5,604 nt of DNA from an uncultured Erysipelotrichaceae bacterium (lineage in GTDB: Bacteria; Bacillota_I; Bacilli_A; RFN20; CAG-826), in contig CACZNF010000047.1 of the NCBI GenBank assembly GCA_902782395.1, positions 1 through 5,604 of the forward strand, read 5' to 3'. Shown in pieces: positions 1 through 5,604 of this stretch; the first letter of the stretch is position 1; each line of letters opens with the position of its first letter. Below the pieces are notes generated by a model. It did no database searches, was not told the origin of the DNA, and saw only the letters and a list, made by a program, of their open reading frames with translations. The position numbers and the translations under genes are program-made.

Positions 1-293
1 ATATCAACGCCTACTTCAGAAGTGGATACCGCCATGACGATATAATGACCAGAATGAGAGATATTAAAATATGGGCCATTTTCAAAGAATGGTTTCCCAT
101 TATTGTTTTTAGATAATGTTTCTTCAGATAATGCATTCTTCAAATATGAAGAAATAATCGAACGATCTTGATCAACTTCTTGCTTAAATGAAGAAGCGAT
201 TTGCTTTTGTTCTTCGTTGATATTTTTCAAAAGAAATGAACGGTGTTTTCTCGCCAAATCTACATTGACGACATATAAGTTAACGTTTTCCAT
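1..293 (-). CDS. Sfp-type 4'-phosphopantetheinyl transferase, N-terminal part (gene runs off the window)
   Basis: This enzyme family moves the 4'-phosphopantetheine arm of coenzyme A onto a serine of acyl carrier or peptidyl carrier proteins in the cytoplasm. Translating the minus strand from the ATG at 293 gives 97 codons without a stop up to the window edge. Family marks appear in the expected order: GKP at residues 66-68, FNISHS at 76-81 and VGVD at 94-97. The Asp at 97 corresponds to the first Mg-binding Asp of Sfp-like enzymes. The second half, with the W/FxxKE motif, lies outside the window. The first 60 residues are helical and charged, as is usual for the poorly conserved N-terminus. 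The gene is divergent from malQ. Its start has no good Shine-Dalgarno sequence; GGTGG lies 12 bases upstream, which is too far. Whether it serves fatty-acid ACP or a secondary-metabolite carrier cannot be told from here. Confidence 0.88.
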   Translation of the reverse strand, partial: MENVNLYVVNVDLARKHRSFLLKNINEEQKQIASSFKQEVDQDRSIISSYLKNALSEETLSKNNNGKPFFENGPYFNISHSGHYIVMAVSTSEVGVD

Positions 294-299
294 ATTTCT

Positions 300-308
300 A
301 TTATGCCA
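300..308 (-). promoter_or_regulatory. Putative extended -10 element for the PPTase gene
   Basis: The minus strand reads TGGCATAAT here, matching the TGn plus TATAAT extended -10 pattern with one mismatch. Only six bases separate the hexamer from the ATG at 293, so a start site seven bases downstream would fall on the A of the start codon. No convincing -35 is visible. The assignment is inferred from sequence only. Confidence 0.4.
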
Positions 309-331
309 CCAATAAGGAAGAAGATACCCCT

Positions 332-345
332 TTTTTATATAAAAA
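332..345. repeat. AT-only 14-bp perfect palindrome between the divergent PPTase and malQ genes
   Basis: TTTTTATATAAAAA is its own reverse complement and sits near the middle of the 73-bp divergent spacer. It could act as an A-tract/UP-like element for one or both promoters, or as a symmetric operator. In an AT-rich genome a palindrome of this simple composition can also arise by chance. Confidence 0.45.
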
Positions 346-366
346 GAATAGAGTAGACTATTTTCT

Positions 367-1737
367 ATGAAAAAAGAAAAGATTGGTGTTTTACTTCCAG
401 TATTCTCTCTTCCAGGAGACCATGGTATCGGTGATTTCTCTCATTACGCTTACCAATTTATCTCATGGCTTAAAGAACACCATTATAGATACTGGCAAAT
501 ATTACCTTTAAATCCAGTTGGTCCCGCTAATTCGCCATACATCACAGTGTGTAGTGAAGCGATTGATGTTCGTTACATCTCTTTAGAAGATTTAGTGGAA
601 CGTGGTTTATTAAATAATGTTCCAAATCACCACGCTAATGCTAATCGAGTGGACTATGGTGATACTTTAAGTTTTAAAGAAAAATACTTAAGACGTGCAT
701 ATAAAAACTCCAAGATTTCTCTTAATTCATTTAAGAAAAACAATCCATGGGTAGAAGCCTATGCTAAATATTTAGTTTTAAAAACCATCAATGATAACAA
801 ACCTTGGAATGAATGGATTATTACTAAAATCCCAAGCTTTGCTAATGATGAAATTAACTTCCATATTTGGTGTCAATATATTGCCTTAGATCAATGGAAC
901 AACATCAAGAAATTCGCTAATAAGAATAAAGTGAAGATTATCGCCGATTGTCCATTCTACGTTGGCCTTGATAGTGTGGACTGCTACATGAATAAAGATG
1001 AATTTATGTTGGATGAACACTATAACCCAACAGTGGTTTCTGGTTGCCCACCAGATGCTTTCTCAGATGATGGTCAATTATGGGGTACACCAATTTATAA
1101 CTTTGAAAAGATGAAAGAGAACAATTATAAGTTCTTAATCGATAGAATTACTTGCTTAGCAAGCAGAGCGGACATTCTCCGTTTAGATCACTTCCGTGCC
1201 TTTGACACATATTGTGTCATTCCAGCGGGAGATGAAAACGCTAGACGTGGTGAATGGAAAGTCGGTCCAAGAAATGAATTCTTTGACGCTTTGTACGCTA
1301 GAGAACCAAATATCAAAATTATCGCGGAAGACCTTGGTCTTCTCTTCGATAGTGTGCATGAACTAAGAGATTATTATCATCTACCAGGTATGCGTGTTAT
1401 CCAATTCTGTGCTTTTGAAACACTAGAGGAAAACGATAATATCATCCTTTACCCAGGTACACATGATAATCAAACCTTATATGGTTGGTTAAAGTGCTTA
1501 TCTAAAGAACAGAAAGATATTTTAAGAAAAGAACTACATCATCCTAAAGATTTATACGGCGCTTTATTCGCTGAGATCTGGAATATGACAAGTTTAATCA
1601 CCATCTTCCCAATGCAAGACTTATTAAAATTAGACGATACCGCCAGAATAAATCACCCTGGAACAGTAGGGGAACATAACTGGACATTCAAGTTTAAAAA
1701 CATGAATTTCTTAGAAACTGTCAAATATGGTCACTAG
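367..1737 (+). CDS. malQ: 4-alpha-glucanotransferase (amylomaltase, GH77)
   Basis: MalQ cuts an alpha-1,4-glucan and transfers the piece to the 4-OH of another glucan or glucose, in cytoplasmic maltodextrin and glycogen metabolism. The 456-residue product carries the GH77 marks in order: SLPGDHGIGD (14-23), LPLNPVG with NSPY (46-58), PPDAFSDDGQLWGTP (228-242), RLDHFRAF (272-279) with the nucleophile Asp274, AEDLG (320-324) with acid/base Glu321, and GTHDN (364-368) with Asp367. The C-terminal ARINHPGT...NW block (426-439) is present. It is somewhat shorter than the roughly 500 residues common for bacterial amylomaltases, mainly after that last block, but no catalytic part is missing. No maltose or glycogen gene adjoins it here. 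The ATG is followed at once by the family's N-terminal strand. No Shine-Dalgarno is evident; weak -10-like TAGAGT (349-354) and TAGACT (354-359) lie just upstream. Confidence 0.96.
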   Translation: MKKEKIGVLLPVFSLPGDHGIGDFSHYAYQFISWLKEHHYRYWQILPLNPVGPANSPYITVCSEAIDVRYISLEDLVERGLLNNVPNHHANANRVDYGDTLSFKEKYLRRAYKNSKISLNSFKKNNPWVEAYAKYLVLKTINDNKPWNEWIITKIPSFANDEINFHIWCQYIALDQWNNIKKFANKNKVKIIADCPFYVGLDSVDCYMNKDEFMLDEHYNPTVVSGCPPDAFSDDGQLWGTPIYNFEKMKENNYKFLIDRITCLASRADILRLDHFRAFDTYCVIPAGDENARRGEWKVGPRNEFFDALYAREPNIKIIAEDLGLLFDSVHELRDYYHLPGMRVIQFCAFETLEENDNIILYPGTHDNQTLYGWLKCLSKEQKDILRKELHHPKDLYGALFAEIWNMTSLITIFPMQDLLKLDDTARINHPGTVGEHNWTFKFKNMNFLETVKYGH

Positions 1738-1752
1738 TTTGACAGTTTTTTT
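1715..1752 (+). terminator. Rho-independent terminator of malQ, overlapping its coding end
   Basis: A perfect 11-bp inverted repeat, AAACTGTCAAA (1715-1725) and TTTGACAGTTT (1738-1748), has a 12-base loop and runs into a seven-T tract (1746-1752), then GTTTT. The left arm is inside the last codons of malQ and the TAG stop (1735-1737) is in the loop. Confidence 0.9.
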
Positions 1753-1799
1753 GTTTTGTATCTTTTGGCCTGGCGATTGGTTCTTTCCAGTTTTTGGTA

Positions 1800-1808
1800 T
1801 GTTATAAT
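1800..1808 (+). promoter_or_regulatory. Extended -10 promoter element of the phosphoesterase lipoprotein operon
   Basis: TGTTATAAT is a perfect extended -10 (TGn followed by consensus TATAAT at 1803-1808). Nine bases separate it from the ATG at 1818, so transcription would begin around A1815 and leave almost no 5' leader. No clear -35 is seen, which extended -10 promoters can tolerate. The rest of the 80-bp gap after malQ holds only the terminator tail and no recognisable operator. Confidence 0.7.
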
Positions 1809-1817
1809 TTGGACACT

Positions 1818-2798
1818 ATGAAAAACAAAATTACTGCATTGGCGTTTATTTCTTTGTTGGCTTTAAGTGCCTGCGGGACAAAGAATTATAAGCCTCAAGA
1901 TTACATCCTTGAAATGAACTACAAGGATGATTTCCGCATTTTACAACTAACAGACATCCATCTCTCTGATAAGGATGATCAAAAAACACAATTCAAGTTC
2001 ATGGATTTGCTTTATAAGGACGCGAATAATCCTGATCTTGTCGTGGTCACCGGTGACTTATTCACCTTCGCAAGCAAGAACACTGCGAAGAGCTTATTAA
2101 AATATTTTGATGACAAAGGTGTCCCATGGAGTGTTTGCTTTGGTAACCATGATGAGCAATGCTATTTCTCAGTGGATTGGTTAACCAAAACCCTTTCTGA
2201 ATATGGCTCAAACTGCTTATTCAAAGACTTACAAGACGATAAAGTTAATGGTAATTGCAACTTTGCGATTAACTTAATGAAAGATGGTAAAGTTCATGAT
2301 CAATTATTTGTCATGGATAGTAACCGTTATGACTTTAATTTCTCACAATTTGGTTATGACTGCTTCAAGCAAGATCAAATTGATTGGTATGAAAGCGTTG
2401 TTAAGTACACTAAAGAACAAAATGGTGGTGAAACCGTTAATTCCTTAATGTTCTATCACATTCCATTACCAGAAGTTAATGCCGCTTGGGATGAAGCGAA
2501 AAAAGATGACAAAGTCATTTATGGCGAAAAAAGAGAAGCTTCTTGCTCCCCAGACCATGACTATGGTTTCTTTAATAAAATTAAAGAATTAGGCTCCACA
2601 AAAGCGATGTTCTTTGGTCACGACCACATCAACAACTTTGAAGTTGATTATCAAGGTGTGAAGTTCTGCTACGGCATTAAATCCACTGACCGTATTTATC
2701 ACGATAATGATATGCTTGGTTGCCAAACCATCACCATCCATAATGACCATTCATTAACTATTGATAGATACTATCATACATACGCGGAGGTGAAATAA
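1818..2798 (+). CDS. Lipid-anchored calcineurin-like metallophosphoesterase (Dcr2/purple-acid-phosphatase-like)
   Basis: This is a two-metal phosphoesterase predicted to sit on the outer face of the membrane. The 326-residue product starts with a lipoprotein signal: a short positive N-terminus (MKNK), a hydrophobic stretch (5-16) and lipobox LSAC with Cys19. The mature part has the full calcineurin-like set: DIH (46-48), GD (79-80), GNHD (109-112), His214 in FYHIP and GHDH (267-270), so all metal ligands are present. The spacing, and phrases such as LQLTDIHLS and VPWSVCFGNHDE, resemble the Dcr2-like branch. The substrate cannot be inferred. A TTG at 1794 would add eight codons, but that extension would run through the -10 box and spoil the short signal peptide start, so ATG 1818 is preferred. 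It is the first gene of an operon with the membrane protein one base downstream. Confidence 0.93.
   Translation: MKNKITALAFISLLALSACGTKNYKPQDYILEMNYKDDFRILQLTDIHLSDKDDQKTQFKFMDLLYKDANNPDLVVVTGDLFTFASKNTAKSLLKYFDDKGVPWSVCFGNHDEQCYFSVDWLTKTLSEYGSNCLFKDLQDDKVNGNCNFAINLMKDGKVHDQLFVMDSNRYDFNFSQFGYDCFKQDQIDWYESVVKYTKEQNGGETVNSLMFYHIPLPEVNAAWDEAKKDDKVIYGEKREASCSPDHDYGFFNKIKELGSTKAMFFGHDHINNFEVDYQGVKFCYGIKSTDRIYHDNDMLGCQTITIHNDHSLTIDRYYHTYAEVK
2786..2792 (+). promoter_or_regulatory. Strong Shine-Dalgarno site for the downstream membrane protein
   Basis: GGAGGTG lies nine bases (counted from GGAGG) before ATG 2800, inside the last codons of the phosphoesterase gene. It is the only strong ribosome binding site in the window and shows that the organism's ribosomes do use SD pairing. 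The position suggests that translation of the two genes is coupled. Confidence 0.85.
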
Positions 2799-2799
2799 T

Positions 2800-3681
2800 A
2801 TGAGTAAGAAATTCTCTTTGATTGCTTTAGCAATTATTGCCGTTCTCGGCTCATTAATGGCCTTTGCGGCATCTAACTTATTCTTTACAGACGTTCCATA
2901 TTTTGGTCCACATATTATGGATACTGCAATCTTCTTAAGTTTCACCGCTTTATTATTCGGTGCTTACTTTGTAATAGGCGCGATGTATATTGTGCGTTCA
3001 TATTTAAAGCCAAACATTCGTAAGAAAATGTCTAAGACATACTTAAAGACCACAATGGTTTTAGCGGGTTTAGGCTTTGTTTTTGCTATTCTTGCTGCTG
3101 TTATTAACTATAACGGTAACTTCCTTGCATCCGCTCCATTCCCAGGATTCATTGTCCTTATGATGGTGGCCCACTTATTAGTGTTAGGTGGTTCAATATT
3201 CGCTTTCTTAAAACCTGTTAAGGCTTTACCAGAAGATACAGAGGAGTTTAAAGTTGGCGCCAAACACGTCTTCTTCACTATGGGTTGGTTCTTATTTACC
3301 GCTTTAGCGTTTAACCGTTTCGGTGCATTCTTAACCATGCCAATCTATGTGGAATTAAGAAACTTCTACCAAACAGTCTTCTTCTATTTATTCTTATTAG
3401 TGCCAATGGCGATCTTAGTAAAAAAAGTCTTCGACGTCTTTGAACTAAAATTAGATAGATTTATCTACGTGATTATTTTATTCGCTATTAACTTAGTTTT
3501 ATTCATAGTGGTGGCGATTATTGGTTTAAACGATACAACATTCGTTTCTTCCTTATCACCAGCTATGCCACTTGAAAGATTAGCGGCAAAACCAGTGGAA
3601 ATCATTATCCACTTTGCGTCACAATTCGGCATTTTACTCGCTTGGTTAATTAGAGAAATTAAAGCGAAGAAGAACGCTTAG
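2800..3681 (+). CDS. Hypothetical multi-pass membrane protein, operon partner of the phosphoesterase
   Basis: I do not recognise a family for this 293-residue protein. Hydrophobic stretches suggest about eight spans, near residues 5-28, 42-66, 84-103, 116-136, 155-172, 190-208, 221-243 and 265-285. Short charged connectors (KPNIRKKMSK at 70-79, the acidic PEDTEEF around 144-150, and a lysine-rich tail) fit an inner-membrane protein. There is no cleavable signal, no ATPase motif and no obvious catalytic motif. It starts one base after the phosphoesterase stop with a strong Shine-Dalgarno sequence, so the two are very probably made together. A role supporting, anchoring or supplying substrate to the surface phosphoesterase is inference from context only. 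Its 3' end overlaps the convergent bioY gene by 23 bp. Confidence 0.85.
   Translation: MSKKFSLIALAIIAVLGSLMAFAASNLFFTDVPYFGPHIMDTAIFLSFTALLFGAYFVIGAMYIVRSYLKPNIRKKMSKTYLKTTMVLAGLGFVFAILAAVINYNGNFLASAPFPGFIVLMMVAHLLVLGGSIFAFLKPVKALPEDTEEFKVGAKHVFFTMGWFLFTALAFNRFGAFLTMPIYVELRNFYQTVFFYLFLLVPMAILVKKVFDVFELKLDRFIYVIILFAINLVLFIVVAIIGLNDTTFVSSLSPAMPLERLAAKPVEIIIHFASQFGILLAWLIREIKAKKNA
3588..3613 (-). terminator. Possible weak terminator for bioY inside the membrane-protein gene
   Basis: Read on the minus strand, a 6-bp stem AGTGGA/TCCACT (arms 3613-3608 and 3599-3594, loop of eight) is followed by GG and then TTTT (3591-3588). It lies 46 bases past the bioY stop. The stem is short and the T run is interrupted from the stem, so this may be chance. 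Confidence 0.3.
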
Positions 3682-4186
3682 GTAAAAGCGAAACCACGAG
3701 TACCGCGATAATAATCTTCGCGATATCAAAAGGTATATAAGGCACTACTGCAATAAGTAGTGCTTTTTGTATATTAAGTTTTAAATATAAGGCTAAGAAA
3801 GTAGTGCCAATGGCGTAGCACACTAATAAACCAACGACGCAAGCAATTGCCATACGAATGAATTGGTTTTTGATTGGTAATTTATTTAAAAAATAAAGTG
3901 GAATAACTAAAACCACAAAAGAGATAACGAAACCAAATGTTGGAGTAACACCTGCGGTAAAGCCTGCATAGACAGGAATTAATAAACCGATAGCGAGATA
4001 TAAACCAGTCACAATAACGGCGTCAATTACGGAAACAGAAGTAAGACCGATGATAAAGACCATTAATAACTGTAAAGAGACTTTGATGTTATCCCCTAAT
4101 GGGAGAGAGAACATACCAATGACGCATAGTAATGCAAGCATTACAGCGTTTCTAGCCATTCTAACAATCTGCTTCTTTTTATCCAT
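3659..4186 (-). CDS. bioY: Biotin transporter substrate-binding subunit BioY
   Basis: BioY is the membrane S-component that captures biotin, working alone or with a shared ECF energizing module (EcfA/EcfT); no such module is in this window. The 175-residue product is almost entirely hydrophobic with about six spans. Family landmarks are IKVSLQLLMVF (34-44, the 'v.tlQ.l.v' block), the loop PVYAGFTAG (71-79) followed by TPTFGF (81-86, in place of the usual GPTGGY), and PYIPFDIAK (149-157) with the conserved Asp-Lys near the last span. The length is slightly short of the usual 180-200. No BirA-type GTTAAC palindrome is visible upstream, so regulation is unclear. The start at 4186 has no well-placed Shine-Dalgarno; GGGG is 15 bases away. 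The gene is convergent with the membrane protein and divergent from the SWIM gene. Confidence 0.9.
   Translation of the reverse strand: MDKKKQIVRMARNAVMLALLCVIGMFSLPLGDNIKVSLQLLMVFIIGLTSVSVIDAVIVTGLYLAIGLLIPVYAGFTAGVTPTFGFVISFVVLVIPLYFLNKLPIKNQFIRMAIACVVGLLVCYAIGTTFLALYLKLNIQKALLIAVVPYIPFDIAKIIIAVLVVSLLPKRSSSL
3742..3768 (+). terminator. Rho-independent terminator of the phosphoesterase operon, embedded in bioY
   Basis: A perfect 8-bp stem GCACTACT (3742-3749) / AGTAGTGC (3756-3763) with a six-base loop is followed by TTTTT (3764-3768), then GT. It lies 60 bases past the operon's stop codon and entirely within the antisense bioY coding sequence, where the same bases encode KALLIAVV (bioY residues 141-148). 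On the minus strand the stem lacks a T tract, so it is directional. Confidence 0.8.
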
Positions 4187-4195
4187 ACCTGAAAC

Positions 4196-4201
4196 ATTCT
4201 A
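4196..4201 (-). promoter_or_regulatory. Putative -10 element of bioY
   Basis: The minus strand reads TAGAAT (one mismatch to TATAAT), ending nine bases before ATG 4186. TTCACT, a four-of-six match to the -35 consensus, lies 16 bases upstream. A start site seven bases after the hexamer leaves a leader of only a few bases. Inferred from sequence. Confidence 0.4.
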
Positions 4202-4251
4202 CCCCTTTTTGTAAAATAGTGAACGATTTTATGTATTGTTTTTTGATGTTT

Positions 4252-4260
4252 TGATATAAT
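4252..4260 (+). promoter_or_regulatory. Extended -10 promoter element of the SWIM-domain gene
   Basis: TGATATAAT is a perfect TGn plus TATAAT element ending 11 bases before ATG 4272. A start site near 4267 would give a leader of about five bases. AAGGG (4262-4266) could look like a weak Shine-Dalgarno, but with this promoter it would lie at or before the transcript start. TAAAAT at 4212-4217 is a weaker alternative -10 that would include it. Confidence 0.65.
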
Positions 4261-4271
4261 TAAGGGTACGT

Positions 4272-5604
4272 ATGGCGGTTCGTTACTTAATACTCAAACA
4301 CCTTTCGCTCGGATATGGTGTGTTACTCAAAAGAGAAAATGGTGATTTAGGCCATGTTTATTTCGCTGACACTAAATCCACCAAACAAGTTCTTTTATCA
4401 CATCCAAATTTAATGGTTGCCGATAATATCACCCTTTCTAAGTTTGTCTCTTTAGGACTTTATGAAGGATTATTTGATAACGCCACTAAAGCGAAAGCGA
4501 TGGAATATCTTAACGGCGCAATTAAAGATATGCACTTAAGTGAGAATGAATGCTATGGCAAGATTGAAGGCACTAAAGAATATGCTTTTAGAATTGTTGT
4601 GGATTCTAATTCCTTTATTACCTTAACTTGCTCTTGTCCAGTCGGTGGTGCGTGTAAGCATTTATACGCTGTTTTATTAACGATGAAAAAGCTCCTTGAT
4701 CCAAAAGGTGAAAAGGTCATGCCTAATATCGCTAGTAATGAAAAAACATATAAAGATCTTTTAGAAAGATACCTCTATCTAAGAGGGGGAGATAACATTC
4801 CTCTAGTGAGCAAGCTCTCTTATCAAATTAGAGGCTTTGAACAATGCCAAAAGTTCGTCGAAGAAGTATTACCTTATTATCAAAGAGGTCAATATAAGGT
4901 GAGAACAGTTAATGATATTCTCGCACCTTTATTCTTTAATGAACAAAACGTTAATAATTTCCAAAAGATTTTAGAAACCGCGAACGATAATATTAAAGCC
5001 ATGCTTTTAGAAGCGGACAATGTCTTCCAAACATTGAATGAAGAACTCGAAAAGAGAAGGGGTGTGACTAGAAAAGCTAATCTTTATAACATCTTATTAG
5101 CCCCTAACTGTGACGCTTTAATTGAGTTATTAAAACACGCGGAAGATAACTATTCAGAAGAAAGAATAGCGAGCCAAGTGATGATGGAATACTTGAAGTA
5201 TCAAGATCTAACCATCGAACAAATTGCTGCGCTTAAAGGCTCCTATTTATTCCAAATGAATCACCGTTATTACATGCAAGATTTATTCGCTTCTCCAGCG
5301 AAGAATAGATTAAGTATTTATTTATTACTTTTTGATGAATTACCACTTGATGAAAATAAGATTAGACAAATACCTTTAGAGTATTTCTTAAAGGTTTCTC
5401 CATATAGTAACGATAAAACCAGATATGTCCAAATCGTGCACGCTAATTACGGAAGTGTGAAAGAAGAAGACTATCCTTTAGTGAGTGAGTTACTTATCGG
5501 TGCGGCTTTGCAACACGATTATTTAGATGAAAGAACAATTCGCTTAGCGATTGAACTTAGTAAGAAGATTCCTCAAGGTTCATTTATTAGTGAACTAGTG
5601 GATA
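4272..5604 (+). CDS. SWIM zinc-finger protein, N-terminal 444 residues; probable SNF2-type helicase (gene runs off the window)
   Basis: The frame stays open from ATG 4272 to the window edge. An in-frame TAA at 4257-4259 limits upstream extension. Residues 119-133 (TCSCPVGGACKHLYA) form a SWIM zinc finger, CxC-x5-CxH, with ligands Cys120, Cys122, Cys128 and His130; such fingers bind nucleic acid or protein. Ahead of it, residues 8-48 follow an H..lGyGvl....g...VyF.d...Kqvll...L pattern, resembling the small beta-barrel (DUF3553/CarD-like) modules of DNA-associated proteins. Residues 155-444 are largely charged helical sequence with no Walker A or DEAD-type motif. In Firmicutes a SWIM finger followed by a long helical region commonly precedes a SNF2 ATPase domain, which here would lie beyond the window. 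That completion is inference; the SWIM call itself is secure. The gene is divergent from bioY. Confidence 0.85.
   Translation, partial: MAVRYLILKHLSLGYGVLLKRENGDLGHVYFADTKSTKQVLLSHPNLMVADNITLSKFVSLGLYEGLFDNATKAKAMEYLNGAIKDMHLSENECYGKIEGTKEYAFRIVVDSNSFITLTCSCPVGGACKHLYAVLLTMKKLLDPKGEKVMPNIASNEKTYKDLLERYLYLRGGDNIPLVSKLSYQIRGFEQCQKFVEEVLPYYQRGQYKVRTVNDILAPLFFNEQNVNNFQKILETANDNIKAMLLEADNVFQTLNEELEKRRGVTRKANLYNILLAPNCDALIELLKHAEDNYSEERIASQVMMEYLKYQDLTIEQIAALKGSYLFQMNHRYYMQDLFASPAKNRLSIYLLLFDELPLDENKIRQIPLEYFLKVSPYSNDKTRYVQIVHANYGSVKEEDYPLVSELLIGAALQHDYLDERTIRLAIELSKKIPQGSFISELVD

Noticed and set aside
1770..1790. CTGG/CCAG inverted repeat between malQ and the phosphoesterase gene
   Set aside because: A four-base arm with a 12-base loop is too weak to call an operator or hairpin.
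1794..1817. TTG start giving an eight-residue longer phosphoesterase
   Set aside because: The added codons run through the TATAAT box, and the ATG at 1818 begins a textbook lipoprotein signal.
2754..2945. 63-codon minus-strand open frame
   Set aside because: It spans the end of the phosphoesterase gene and the start of the membrane-protein gene; both are well supported and this frame shows no recognisable protein.
3108..3338. 76-codon minus-strand open frame
   Set aside because: It lies wholly inside the membrane-protein gene and its translation is Pro/Asn/Lys-rich antisense sequence without a motif.
4141..4197. 18-codon ORF on the minus strand from ATG 4197, with GGGG four bases upstream, overlapping the bioY start out of frame
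   Set aside because: It could be a leader peptide, but GGGG is a poor Shine-Dalgarno, the ATG overlaps the TAGAAT hexamer, and the short frame has no features; chance is more likely.
4187..4271. BirA operator or riboswitch upstream of bioY
   Set aside because: No GTTAAC-type dyad or structured leader is visible, and the likely leader is only a few bases long.

Overview
The window is AT-rich, densely packed bacterial DNA. It uses TTA/AGA-rich codons, TGG for every Trp seen, and TAA or TAG stops. A Gram-positive-type lipoprotein with a lipobox, a BioY biotin transporter subunit and short 450-residue-class MalQ all point to a low-GC Firmicutes relative (Bacilli or a Mollicutes-allied lineage, possibly an uncultured gut group). 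This placement is inferred from composition and gene content, not from a search. There are no rRNA or tRNA genes, no CRISPR array and no mobile element.

Layout. Positions 1-293 (-) hold the N-terminal half of an Sfp-type 4'-phosphopantetheinyl transferase, cut by the window edge. A 73-bp divergent spacer separates it from malQ (367-1737, +), a 4-alpha-glucanotransferase whose 3' end is built into its own terminator (1715-1752). Next is a two-gene operon: a lipid-anchored calcineurin-like phosphoesterase (1818-2798, +) and, one base later, an unrecognised protein with about eight membrane spans (2800-3681, +). bioY (3659-4186, -) converges on that operon and overlaps it by 23 bp. After an 85-bp divergent spacer, a large SWIM zinc-finger protein (4272 to the edge, +) begins. 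It probably belongs to a SNF2-type helicase, but the helicase part is not in view.

The genes are mostly unrelated housekeeping and accessory functions: carrier-protein activation, alpha-glucan metabolism, surface phosphoester hydrolysis, biotin uptake and a nucleic-acid-associated protein. Only the lipoprotein/membrane-protein pair looks like one functional unit. PPTase and BioY both serve carrier or cofactor supply for fatty acid synthesis, but they are not in one operon.

The most interesting signals lie in how genes start and stop. The five genes that begin transcription units have no strong Shine-Dalgarno sequence, and each has a -10-like hexamer only 6-12 bases before the ATG. Two of these are perfect TGnTATAAT extended -10 elements. 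The only gene internal to an operon has a textbook GGAGGTG. This suggests leaderless transcripts for first genes and SD-led initiation for downstream genes. The stops are equally compact: the malQ terminator uses its own codons, and the operon's terminator is written inside the convergent bioY gene.
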